Of a stretch of 21,486 bases of DNA, positions 13,400 through 20,328 are shown piece by piece. The stretch's first letter is position 1. Each line of letters opens with the position of its first letter. Both the position numbers and the translations under genes were made by a program. The stretch is taken from the NCBI GenBank assembly GCA_052032225.1, contig JBPEWY010000004.1, positions 1 to 21,486 on the forward strand. The letters run 5' to 3'. The DNA comes from JBPEWY01 sp052032225 (GTDB lineage: Bacteria; Bacteroidota; Bacteroidia; Flavobacteriales; Flavobacteriaceae). The notes below the pieces were generated by a model, which was not told the DNA's origin, did not search any database, and saw only the letters and a program-made list of their open reading frames with translations.

Positions 13400-13414
13400 T
13401 AGAATATTATTCTG
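13400..13414. promoter_or_regulatory. Candidate Lrp-type operator between the divergent genes
   Basis: TAGAATATTATTCTG fits every position of the E. coli Lrp consensus YAGHAWATTWTDCTR and contains a perfect 13-bp palindrome (AGAATA-T-TATTCT). Its centre is 84 bases from the PLP-enzyme ATG and 82 bases from the regulator ATG, almost exactly the middle of the 165-base gap. The likely ligand is the adjacent Lrp/AsnC protein, acting on both genes. Confidence 0.6.
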
Positions 13415-13424
13415 TTTTTAAACC

Positions 13425-13441
13425 TATTTATAGAATAAATA
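13425..13441. promoter_or_regulatory. Second inverted repeat in the divergent intergenic region
   Basis: TATTTAT and ATAAATA form a perfect 7-bp inverted repeat around AGA. Its centre is 26 bases from that of the Lrp-consensus palindrome, roughly 2.5 helical turns, so it could be a secondary contact for an oligomeric Lrp protein. It is all A/T in the arms and could be chance. Confidence 0.3.
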
Positions 13442-13488
13442 TAAATTGTTTTAAGGTTTTGTAATTTATTTAACGAAAATAATTCAGT

Positions 13489-13953
13489 ATGGTTTCTCTT
13501 GATTCAACAGATAGAGCATTGCTTTCATTATTACAGCAAGATTGTAAGCAAACTACCAAGCAGTTAGCATTGCAATTAAATCTTTCGGTAACAGCTGTTT
13601 ACGAACGAGTTAAAAAGTTAGAAAAACAAGGAATTATTAAACAATATGTTGCCTTGCTTGATAACGAAAAACTACAACAAAATTTTGTTGCTTTCTGTCA
13701 TGTAAAACTCATTCAGCATTCGCGAGAATTTGTTATGAAATTTGAAAAAGAAGTAGCCAATTTAGAAGAGGTAGTAGAGTGCTACCACATAAGTGGTGAT
13801 TACGATTATTTACTTAAAGTTGTAGTTAGTAATATGCAAGACTTTAGAAACTTTATGGTGTCTAAACTAACAACCATACAACATATAGGTAGTACACACA
13901 GTATGTTTATGATAAATCAGGTAAAACATACTACCAGCGTGCCATTGCCTTAG
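13489..13953 (+). CDS. Lrp/AsnC-family transcriptional regulator
   Basis: A 154-residue cytoplasmic regulator with the usual two domains. The N-terminal helix-turn-helix starts with LDSTDRALLSLLQQD and has its recognition part at about 22-45 (TTKQLALQLNLSVTAVYERVKKL), followed by KQGIIKQYVALLD. The C-terminal RAM/AsnC effector domain (about 66-145) carries HISGDYDYLLKVVV (100-113) and a terminal strand SMFMINQVKHT. Such proteins form dimers to hexadecamers and sense amino acids. The gene is divergent from a Cys/Met-metabolism PLP enzyme and the shared gap holds a consensus Lrp site, so local control responding to methionine or another amino acid is likely. Autoregulation is expected from the site position. 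No terminator is visible after it. Confidence 0.93.
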   Translation: MVSLDSTDRALLSLLQQDCKQTTKQLALQLNLSVTAVYERVKKLEKQGIIKQYVALLDNEKLQQNFVAFCHVKLIQHSREFVMKFEKEVANLEEVVECYHISGDYDYLLKVVVSNMQDFRNFMVSKLTTIQHIGSTHSMFMINQVKHTTSVPLP

Positions 13954-13991
13954 TTTGTTTAAACTGATATTAAAGATTTGTAAAATATTGA

Positions 13992-14019
13992 TTGTTTGCT
14001 ATTAACTTTTGTACTTTTG
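13992..14019 (+). promoter_or_regulatory. Promoter of the dihydrolipoyl dehydrogenase gene
   Basis: TTG (13992-13994), a 17-base spacer and TACTTTTG (14012-14019) form a full match to the TTG / TAnnTTTG flavobacterial layout. Transcription would start near 14024-14027, giving a leader of about 33 bases. The -7 box is the left arm of a near-perfect dyad (14012-14020 with 14024-14033) around AAA, which could bind a regulator or form a 5' hairpin. Confidence 0.6.
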
Positions 14020-14058
14020 CAAAGCAAAAAGTAATAACCGTACTACAAAACATTCTTT

Positions 14059-15459
14059 ATGAATACATACGATGTAGCCGTAATTGGCTCAGGCCCCGGA
14101 GGGTATGTGGCAGCTATTAGATGTGCCCAACTCGGAATGAAAACTGCACTTATAGAAAAATATTCAACTTTAGGAGGAACGTGTTTAAATGTAGGATGTA
14201 TTCCTAGTAAAGCACTTTTAGACTCGTCTCATCATTACGAAGATGCCGTTAAACATTTTGAAGAGCACGGTATAGAAATTCCCGGAGATGTTAAGGTGAA
14301 TTTGGAGAAAATGATTGCTCGTAAGCAAGCAGTTGTAGATCAAACAACAGCCGGGATAGATTTCTTAATGAAAAAAAATAAAATAGACGTTTATCATGGT
14401 TTGGGAAGCTTTAAAGATGCTACACATATAACCATAAAGGGAGACGAAACAACAGAAATAGAAGCAAAACATACTATTATTGCCACAGGTAGTAAGCCTG
14501 CAACATTGCCTTTTATAACAATAGATAAGGAGCGTATAATAACCTCTACAGAAGCGCTTAAACTTAAAGAAGTTCCTAAGCACTTAATTATAATTGGTGG
14601 CGGGGTAATTGGTTTAGAGTTAGGTCAAGTTTACAAGCGATTAGGAGCTGAAGTTACCGTAGTAGAGTATATGGATAGAATTATACCTACTATGGATTCC
14701 GGGCTTTCTAAAGAGCTAAATAAAGTGCTAAAAAAGCAAAAATTCAGCATAAACGTATCGCATAAAGTAAAATCTGTTGAGAGAAAAGGCGATACTGTAA
14801 TTGTTAAAGCAGACAATAAAAAAGGAGAGGAAGTTGTTTTTGAAGGGGATTATTGTTTGGTGTCTGTTGGAAGACGTCCTTACACTGATGGACTTAACGC
14901 TGAAGCTGCTGGAGTTAAAATAAATGATAGAGGGCAGATAGAAGTAAACGAGAATTTACAAACAACGGCAAAAAATATCTATGCAATTGGCGATGTAGTA
15001 AAAGGTGCTATGCTTGCTCATAAGGCAGAAGAAGAAGGTGTTTTTGTTGCCGAAGTGTTGGCAGGACAAAAGCCTCATATAAACTATAATTTAATACCAA
15101 GTGTTGTATATACTTGGCCTGAAGTAGCTGCTGTTGGTAAAACCGAAGAGCAACTAAAAGAAGAAGGCGTAGCGTACAAGGTTGGTCAGTTTCCAATGCG
15201 TGCCTTAGGAAGAGCAAGAGCAAGCATGGATATTGATGGTTTTGTAAAAGTGTTAGCCGATAAAAATACTGACGAAATTTTAGGTGTTCATATGATTGGA
15301 GCTCGTGCAGCCGATATGATAGCCGAAGCTGTAGTTGCTATGGAGTACAGAGCAAGTGCAGAAGATATTTCAAGAATGTCTCATGCACATCCAACCTTTA
15401 CAGAGGCAATTAAAGAAGCTGCATTAGCTGCAACAGATAACAGAGCGTTACACATTTAA
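14059..15459 (+). CDS. lpdA: Dihydrolipoyl dehydrogenase (E3)
   Basis: The FAD-dependent E3 subunit that reoxidises dihydrolipoyl groups of the pyruvate, 2-oxoglutarate and branched-chain 2-oxoacid dehydrogenase complexes and of the glycine cleavage system, giving NADH. Its 466 residues match the family. Visible are the FAD-binding GSGPGGYVAAI (10-20), the redox disulfide Cys42/Cys47 in GGTCLNVGCIPSKALL, the NAD-binding IIGGGVIGLELG, the second FAD motif TTAKNIYAIGDVV, and the C-terminal catalytic pair His444 and Glu449 in HAHPTFTE. The start is the ATG beside MNTYDVAVIGSG, as in homologues. It stands alone, with no E1/E2 genes beside it, so it is probably the shared E3 of several complexes. 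It has its own promoter and shares a terminator with the convergent gene. Confidence 0.97.
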   Translation: MNTYDVAVIGSGPGGYVAAIRCAQLGMKTALIEKYSTLGGTCLNVGCIPSKALLDSSHHYEDAVKHFEEHGIEIPGDVKVNLEKMIARKQAVVDQTTAGIDFLMKKNKIDVYHGLGSFKDATHITIKGDETTEIEAKHTIIATGSKPATLPFITIDKERIITSTEALKLKEVPKHLIIIGGGVIGLELGQVYKRLGAEVTVVEYMDRIIPTMDSGLSKELNKVLKKQKFSINVSHKVKSVERKGDTVIVKADNKKGEEVVFEGDYCLVSVGRRPYTDGLNAEAAGVKINDRGQIEVNENLQTTAKNIYAIGDVVKGAMLAHKAEEEGVFVAEVLAGQKPHINYNLIPSVVYTWPEVAAVGKTEEQLKEEGVAYKVGQFPMRALGRARASMDIDGFVKVLADKNTDEILGVHMIGARAADMIAEAVVAMEYRASAEDISRMSHAHPTFTEAIKEAALAATDNRALHI

Positions 15460-15478
15460 AAAAACAAATAAAATCAAC

Positions 15479-15508
15479 AAAAAAACCGCTTTTTAAAGCG
15501 GTTTTTTT
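15479..15508. terminator. Bidirectional terminator between lpdA and the acyltransferase gene
   Basis: The 14-base arms 15479-15492 and 15495-15508 are perfect reverse complements (A tract plus CCGC core), giving a stem with a tight loop of about 4 bases and a 7-T run on either strand. It starts 20 bases after the lpdA stop and overlaps the stop codon of the minus-strand gene at 15507-15509, so it can serve both. Confidence 0.88.
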
Positions 15509-16685
15509 ATTTCTTTTTAAAGGAGAGTACAAGCCAGTTTTTAAATTGTATAACCTTGGCTATAATAATAAAAACTAAATCACTTAGCGCAAGTTTTATT
15601 TCGTTAAGGATAGCATTTAGTTTAGTTTTAATATATATTTCGTGTTTATCGTACCGGAGTGCTAAAAAAGTAGTAACCACCATAAACAAAACAGCTCCGC
15701 TTACTACAGCATATGGCTGAACACTATGATGAAAGAATTTATACAAACCTAATCCGGTAAAGCTTCCGTATAAAATAATAAAGTGAATTACATAGATAGC
15801 TAATGTGTTTTGACCAATTTTTAAAATAATTGTATTGGTTAGTAAAGAACGAATTAGCATAAATACTGCAAAAACAACTAAAACATCTCCTAAGCGTATA
15901 AATAAATAGTTGTTGTTAAATACATCTGCAAAAACCTGAATTCCGGTAGCAGAGAAAAGCGTTAAGAAAAATTTAGAAGAGTAAAATATTAATGTAAACC
16001 CAAATAACAAACACAAACTAATAGCAGTTGGGTATAAATATTTTTGGTGTTTGTATTTATTAAAAATGGTAGCCATAAAAGCTCCAAAAGCAGCATAGCC
16101 AAACCAAGGAAAAATTGTAAAAACAGAACCGTTTATTTTGGTAAAATAGTTAGCTGCAAAATCCGGTAAAAAACTAAGCGGTAAATTTTTATAAGCCGGT
16201 TCTAGTAAAAATATAATAAGTGTACTAATTAAAAGAACTGCAGAAAAAACATACGATTTTTTCTTAGCACTATACAAATAAATACTAATTAAAAGTAAGA
16301 TAGAAAGCCCAATGCAATGCAGTACATCTACCAAATAAAATGATGGATATATATGTCCGCCCAACAGCCCTAAAACATTTAAACGCAACAAATACCCTAT
16401 AAAAATTAGCTGTATGCCTCTTTTAATCCCTTTTTTAACACGAGGATTATCCCAGCCCTTTAAGTTATTCTTTATAAGTAAATAGGTAAAAATAAAACCT
16501 GAAACTGTAAAAAATACAGGAGCAGTAATACCTCTAAAATATTTCCATGTGGTATAGATTGTATTTTCAGGATCTCTAAAAACAGGATCTAATAAACCAT
16601 CAACAAAATGCCCTTGTAGCATCATTAATATAGCCCAAGCACGCATGGCATCTATAAAATACAATCTGAAATTTGAGTTCCCCAT
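15507..16685 (-). CDS. Multi-pass membrane acyltransferase (HGSNAT/DUF1624-like)
   Basis: A 392-residue integral-membrane protein with about ten hydrophobic segments. The N-terminal signature RLYFIDAMRAW followed by MMLQGHF (to residue 27) resembles the catalytic domain of heparan-alpha-glucosaminide N-acetyltransferase (DUF1624) and, more distantly, acyltransferase-3 proteins; the His in GHF is the expected catalytic or acyl-carrying residue. GIKRGIQLIFIGYLLRLN (about 85-102) and YLVDVLHCIGLSILLL (about 117-132) are also typical of that family. It probably moves an acetyl group from cytoplasmic acetyl-CoA across the membrane onto a glycan or lipid head group; the acceptor is unknown. The tail (about 350-392) is amphipathic and ends in KKK. 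It is monocistronic and divergent from pabB. Confidence 0.78.
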   Translation of the reverse strand: MGNSNFRLYFIDAMRAWAILMMLQGHFVDGLLDPVFRDPENTIYTTWKYFRGITAPVFFTVSGFIFTYLLIKNNLKGWDNPRVKKGIKRGIQLIFIGYLLRLNVLGLLGGHIYPSFYLVDVLHCIGLSILLLISIYLYSAKKKSYVFSAVLLISTLIIFLLEPAYKNLPLSFLPDFAANYFTKINGSVFTIFPWFGYAAFGAFMATIFNKYKHQKYLYPTAISLCLLFGFTLIFYSSKFFLTLFSATGIQVFADVFNNNYLFIRLGDVLVVFAVFMLIRSLLTNTIILKIGQNTLAIYVIHFIILYGSFTGLGLYKFFHHSVQPYAVVSGAVLFMVVTTFLALRYDKHEIYIKTKLNAILNEIKLALSDLVFIIIAKVIQFKNWLVLSFKKK

Positions 16686-16823
16686 TATAAAAATTTACTA
16701 TATATACTTAAAAACCAATGGGTTTAGATGTTTTAACGGTGCGAAATTATATAAATTTTATTCACAACCCTATAATTAAGCTTTAAACTTATTAATAAAA
16801 TCTCTAGCCAACAGCTAACTTAC

Positions 16824-16831
16824 TATATTTG
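16824..16831 (+). promoter_or_regulatory. -7 box of the pabB-tilS unit
   Basis: TATATTTG is a perfect TAnnTTTG box. Its last three bases are also the TTG that would begin the longest open frame of pabB, so if this box is used the protein must start further downstream (TTG at 16847). No TTG lies at -33 spacing. Confidence 0.45.
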
Positions 16832-16846
16832 CGCAAAAGTATTGCT

Positions 16847-18142
16847 TTGCGAGTACGGAAAACGTTTGCATTACCATCTGTTGCTAAAATTAAACCCAAG
16901 TTACTTACTTGGGGTAGCTTGTTTAACGAGGTTATTTGGTTAGACAGTAACGAGTATAAGCAACAACATACAAGTTTTGAGGCAGTTTTAGCTGTACAAG
17001 CTAAAAATACGCTCAGTACTAATTTTAATAATGCGTTTGCTAAGCTTTCTGAGTTTAGAAAAGAAACAAACGATTGGATTTTTGGATACCTTTCTTACGA
17101 TTTAAAAAATGATATAGAGCAACTTTCTTCTGAAAATTACGACGGACTGCTGTTTCCTGATTTGGTTTTCTTTCAACCCAAAAAAATTATTAAAGCTACA
17201 GCTTCTACATTAGAGTTTTTGTATTTAAAAGAAGTAGCGCAAGACATTGAAAAAGATTATAAGGCTATTATTGCTTCAGAAAATAAAGCGGTTTCAGATA
17301 AAGTAAACACAACAAAAATTCAGCTTAGAGTACACAAAGAAGCGTACTACGATAAGGTAAAAAAATTATTAGACCATATTTACAGAGGAGATATTTACGA
17401 AGCCAATTTTTGCATAGAATTTTTTGCTCAAGAAGCAGCTATAAATCCGCTTCAAACGTATTTTAACTTAAATAAAATTTCTAAGCCTCCTTTTGCAGCT
17501 TATGTAAAATTAAACCACCTTTTTGCAATGTGCGCCTCTCCAGAGCGATATTTACGTAAAACGGGTAATACAGTAATTTCACAGCCCATAAAAGGAACAG
17601 CAAAAAGAGCCAATAATTTGGAGGAAGATAAGATTTTGGCAAACACCTTAGCGCAAGACCCAAAGGAAAGAGCAGAAAATATTATGATTGTAGATTTGGT
17701 GAGGAATGATTTGTCTAAACACGCCACAAAAGGTTCTGTTACTGTAACAGAATTGTGCAAGGTATATACATTTAAACAAGTTCATCAGCTTATTTCTACC
17801 ATATCGGCTAATGTTACAGAAAGTACAGATCCGGTAGAATTGCTAAAAGATACATTCCCGATGGGAAGTATGACAGGTGCTCCAAAAATTTCTGCAATGA
17901 AAATTATTGAAGCGCTAGAAGAAACCAAGCGTGGGCTTTACAGTGGGGCTATTGGTTATTTCACTCCGGAGGGCGATTTTGATTTTAATGTGGTAATTAG
18001 AAGTATATTGTATAATAAATTAAATAAGTATGTATCTTTTTCTGTGGGGAGTGCAATTACAGCAAAATCTAACCCGGAAAAAGAATACGAAGAATGTTTA
18101 ATTAAAGCCAAGGCAATGCGTGCTGTGTTAGAAAACAAGTAA
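16847..18142 (+). CDS. pabB: Aminodeoxychorismate synthase component I
   Basis: A chorismate-binding enzyme that aminates chorismate to 4-amino-4-deoxychorismate for p-aminobenzoate and folate. From the TTG at 16847 it is 431 residues. Key motifs, on that numbering, are PIKGTAKR (247-254), IMIVDLVRNDLS (279-290), FPMGSMTGAPK (337-347) and YSGAIGYF (365-372). Lys249 in PIKGT is the nucleophilic lysine that marks PabB; anthranilate synthase TrpE has Ala there. The N-terminal half (RKTFALPSVAKIKPKLLTWG) is the divergent family region. No ATG is in frame until far inside; candidates are TTG at 16829 or 16847, and the first sits inside a -7 box. The partner glutaminase (PabA) and the lyase (PabC) are not adjacent. 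tilS begins 29 bases downstream, probably in the same transcript. Confidence 0.9.
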   Translation: MRVRKTFALPSVAKIKPKLLTWGSLFNEVIWLDSNEYKQQHTSFEAVLAVQAKNTLSTNFNNAFAKLSEFRKETNDWIFGYLSYDLKNDIEQLSSENYDGLLFPDLVFFQPKKIIKATASTLEFLYLKEVAQDIEKDYKAIIASENKAVSDKVNTTKIQLRVHKEAYYDKVKKLLDHIYRGDIYEANFCIEFFAQEAAINPLQTYFNLNKISKPPFAAYVKLNHLFAMCASPERYLRKTGNTVISQPIKGTAKRANNLEEDKILANTLAQDPKERAENIMIVDLVRNDLSKHATKGSVTVTELCKVYTFKQVHQLISTISANVTESTDPVELLKDTFPMGSMTGAPKISAMKIIEALEETKRGLYSGAIGYFTPEGDFDFNVVIRSILYNKLNKYVSFSVGSAITAKSNPEKEYEECLIKAKAMRAVLENK

Positions 18143-18171
18143 CAAAAAGCTACTTTTAACCATTATTTACA

Positions 18172-19482
18172 ATGTTAGAACGTTTTAATAACATACTAGA
18201 TACCAAATTTAACTTCTTAAAAAACAAGAAGCTGCTTATTGCTTGTAGTGGAGGATTAGATAGTGTAGTTTTAGCACACTTATGCTCAAAATTACAACTG
18301 CAAATTACGCTTGCTCACTGTAATTTTAAATTACGAGCTATTGAAAGTGATGAAGACGCGCAATTTGTACAAGATTTATCCAAGAAATTAGGTGTAAAGG
18401 CGCTAGTAAAAGAATTCAATGTAAAAGCGTTTAAAGAAGAAGGAAACTATTCTACACAAATGGCAGCCAGAACGTTGCGCTATAATTGGTTTAACGAGCT
18501 TTTAGATAGTGGCAAGTTTGATTTTGTTGTAACTGCGCATCATGCAGACGATGCTTTAGAAACCTTTTTAATCAATTTATCAAGAGGAACCGGATTAGAC
18601 GGACTTACAGGAATTCCTGAAATTAACAATAAAACGGTTAGGCCACTTTTACAGTTTTCGCGTGAAGAAATTTATTTGTATGCTGTAGAAAATAAATTAA
18701 AATGGAGAGAAGATAGCAGCAATGCATCAACAATTTATGTTAGAAATAAACTTAGGTTAGAAGCCATTCCGGTGCTAAAAGAAACACATCCGGAGTTTTT
18801 AAACAACTTTTTAAAAACGCAACATTTTTTACAACAAACCCAATTGCTCGTTAAAGAACATATTAATACAGTAAAACATAAACTTTTTATAAAAGACAAC
18901 AACATTATAAAAATCCTTATCACCCATTTACAAAAACTACATCCACTTACCACATATTTATATTATTTGTTTAGTGAGTACGGTTTTACCCAGTGGAATG
19001 ACATCCAGACATTAATAAACAGTGCACAAAGCGGTAAATATGTAAGCAGTGATACGCACAGGTTAATAAAAGACAGAACGTATTTACTACTTACAACATT
19101 GCCTAATGCACAAGAAACAGTATATACCATTAAAGAGCCTAAAGAATTTAAAACAAAGGCTTTTACATTACTTTTTACAGAAGTTACCCAAGTAACAGAT
19201 AAAAGTAAATATGTGTTTTACGCAGATGCAAGTAAATTAAAATTTCCGTTAACCGTAAGAAAACCTCAAGAAGGCGATTGGTTTTTACCCTTTGGTATGA
19301 AAGGAAAAAAGAAGTTAAGCAAGTTTTTTAAAGACGAAAAATTATCGTTAGTTGAAAAAGAAAACCAGTGGCTTCTATGTTCTGAAAATGATATTGTTTG
19401 GGTTATTGGAAGGCGAGGAGACGATAGGTTTAAAGCATCTGATTCTTCAAAAAAAATTATTAAAATTACGGTTGAGTTTTAA
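18172..19482 (+). CDS. tilS: tRNA(Ile)-lysidine synthase
   Basis: A cytoplasmic N-type ATP pyrophosphatase that attaches lysine to C34 of tRNA-Ile(CAU), so that it reads AUA as isoleucine; it is essential in most bacteria. At 436 residues it matches the family. The PP-loop SGGLDS is at 26-31; LAHCNFKLR (47-55), TAHHADDALETFLINLSRGTG (121-141; split by conserved His/Asp) and RPLLQFSREEIYLYA (157-171) follow. YVRNKLRLEAIPVL (189-202) and the C-terminal domain with RKPQEGDWFLPFGMKGKKK.LSKFF bind tRNA. The ATG is the first in frame after the pabB stop. The gene ends 3 bases before the stop of a convergent small regulator gene, with no terminator between. Confidence 0.96.
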   Translation: MLERFNNILDTKFNFLKNKKLLIACSGGLDSVVLAHLCSKLQLQITLAHCNFKLRAIESDEDAQFVQDLSKKLGVKALVKEFNVKAFKEEGNYSTQMAARTLRYNWFNELLDSGKFDFVVTAHHADDALETFLINLSRGTGLDGLTGIPEINNKTVRPLLQFSREEIYLYAVENKLKWREDSSNASTIYVRNKLRLEAIPVLKETHPEFLNNFLKTQHFLQQTQLLVKEHINTVKHKLFIKDNNIIKILITHLQKLHPLTTYLYYLFSEYGFTQWNDIQTLINSAQSGKYVSSDTHRLIKDRTYLLLTTLPNAQETVYTIKEPKEFKTKAFTLLFTEVTQVTDKSKYVFYADASKLKFPLTVRKPQEGDWFLPFGMKGKKKLSKFFKDEKLSLVEKENQWLLCSENDIVWVIGRRGDDRFKASDSSKKIIKITVEF

Positions 19483-19485
19483 TAA

Positions 19486-19686
19486 CTAATCCCCATCTTC
19501 AATAATAAATATATCTTCAACCGGTACCTCAAAATACTTTGCCATTTTTAAGGCAAGAAGGGTAGAGGGAACATATTTTCCTTTTTCAATAGCGTTAATA
19601 GTTTGCCGGCTAACCCCAACTATAGTTGCTAATTCTGCTTGTGTAATATTTTTTATAGCACGCTGAACTTTTATAGTGTTTTTCAT
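19486..19686 (-). CDS. Small Xre-family helix-turn-helix regulator
   Basis: A 66-residue DNA-binding protein made of little but a Cro/CI-type helix-turn-helix. QAELATIVGVSRQTINAIEKG (16-36; scaffold and recognition helices) is followed by YVPSTLLALKMAKYFEVPVEDIF (38-60), the pattern of the small stand-alone Xre repressors found beside membrane protein genes in Firmicutes and Bacteroidota. It overlaps the upstream membrane protein gene by 4 bases (ATGA), so the two are translationally coupled and it likely represses its own operon. No toxin-like partner is apparent. Family assignment is firm; the signal sensed, if any, is unknown. Confidence 0.9.
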   Translation of the reverse strand: MKNTIKVQRAIKNITQAELATIVGVSRQTINAIEKGKYVPSTLLALKMAKYFEVPVEDIFIIEDGD

Positions 19687-20156
19687 GAGTATTCTTTTCT
19701 TAGTTTGTTAAGCTTTATGGTAAAGTACACCATAAAAAAAAGCAAAGTTGTAAACATGTTAAATACAAGCACATGAAAAAACGACATGTCGTATACAAAA
19801 ACAATAGCAAATAATAGCACCAAATAGTTTGCGTAAACAGCTTTAACTAAAGATTCTAACCGTATTTTAGCTATAAACTCATCCTCGTCTTTTTCTTTAG
19901 AAAAACAAACCATAAGTCCTCCAACAATAATTAAAATCGCAATAATTTCATCGAGAACACCATTTTTTATAACGGTAATAAATTTATAATCGCCGGAAAG
20001 CAAACCCTCGTAAAAAATTGCTATAACATTGGTTTTTAAAAGGCTGTCAAATTCTAAACCACTAAACCAAGCTATAGTACCAAACAGAAACGACGGAATA
20101 AATATAATCCATCCTATTTTTTTCATTTTATTGGGTAATAAGTAAATAGTTTTCAT
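19683..20156 (-). CDS. Four-helix membrane protein of unknown function, paired with the Xre regulator
   Basis: A 157-residue protein I do not recognise. Four membrane segments are visible at about 14-32, 67-85, 105-122 and 126-146, with charged loops between; KEKDEDEFIAKIRLESL (87-103) joins the second and third, probably on the cytoplasmic side, and the tail KLNKLRKEYS is basic. The layout is that of the small membrane proteins commonly encoded with a minimal Xre regulator (DUF2178-like), with the regulator gene downstream and overlapping by 4 bases. The start at 20156 keeps a short polar N-terminus; the Met at residue 11 is an alternative that would trim it. Function is not assignable from sequence; a role in membrane or antimicrobial stress is a guess. 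Confidence 0.8.
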   Translation of the reverse strand: MKTIYLLPNKMKKIGWIIFIPSFLFGTIAWFSGLEFDSLLKTNVIAIFYEGLLSGDYKFITVIKNGVLDEIIAILIIVGGLMVCFSKEKDEDEFIAKIRLESLVKAVYANYLVLLFAIVFVYDMSFFHVLVFNMFTTLLFFMVYFTIKLNKLRKEYS

Positions 20157-20184
20157 AAGTATAAAAATTAAATCAAGTATAAAA
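20157..20184 (-). repeat. Direct repeat upstream of the membrane protein / Xre pair
   Basis: TTTTATACTT occurs twice on the minus strand (20184-20175 and 20166-20157), spaced by 8 bases, the second copy abutting the start codon. Centres are 18 bases apart. A related AGTAAA-containing stretch lies further upstream (20184-20212). The position suggests an operator or leader element, but the DNA is nearly all A/T, so chance is a real alternative. Confidence 0.35.
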
Positions 20185-20328
20185 GTAAAGAATAATTTAT
20201 AAAAAGTAAAATATATTTTACATTAAGTATGTTTTATTTGATGTTTTTGTTTTTAATTAGTTTTTAAAAATAGTTTTATTAATCAATTAAATTTTTTGTA
20301 GTTTAGAAACTTTGTATGTTAAATTTCT

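Noticed and set aside
13952..13965. AGTTT-gttt-AAACT dyad (containing GTTTAAAC) after the Lrp gene
   Set aside because: Five A/T-rich pairs and no T run; too weak for a terminator and no reason to call it an operator.
18145..18157. AAAAG-CTA-CTTTT hairpin between pabB and tilS
   Set aside because: Only one G:C pair and a 3-base loop; it should not stop transcription, so the two genes are taken as one unit.
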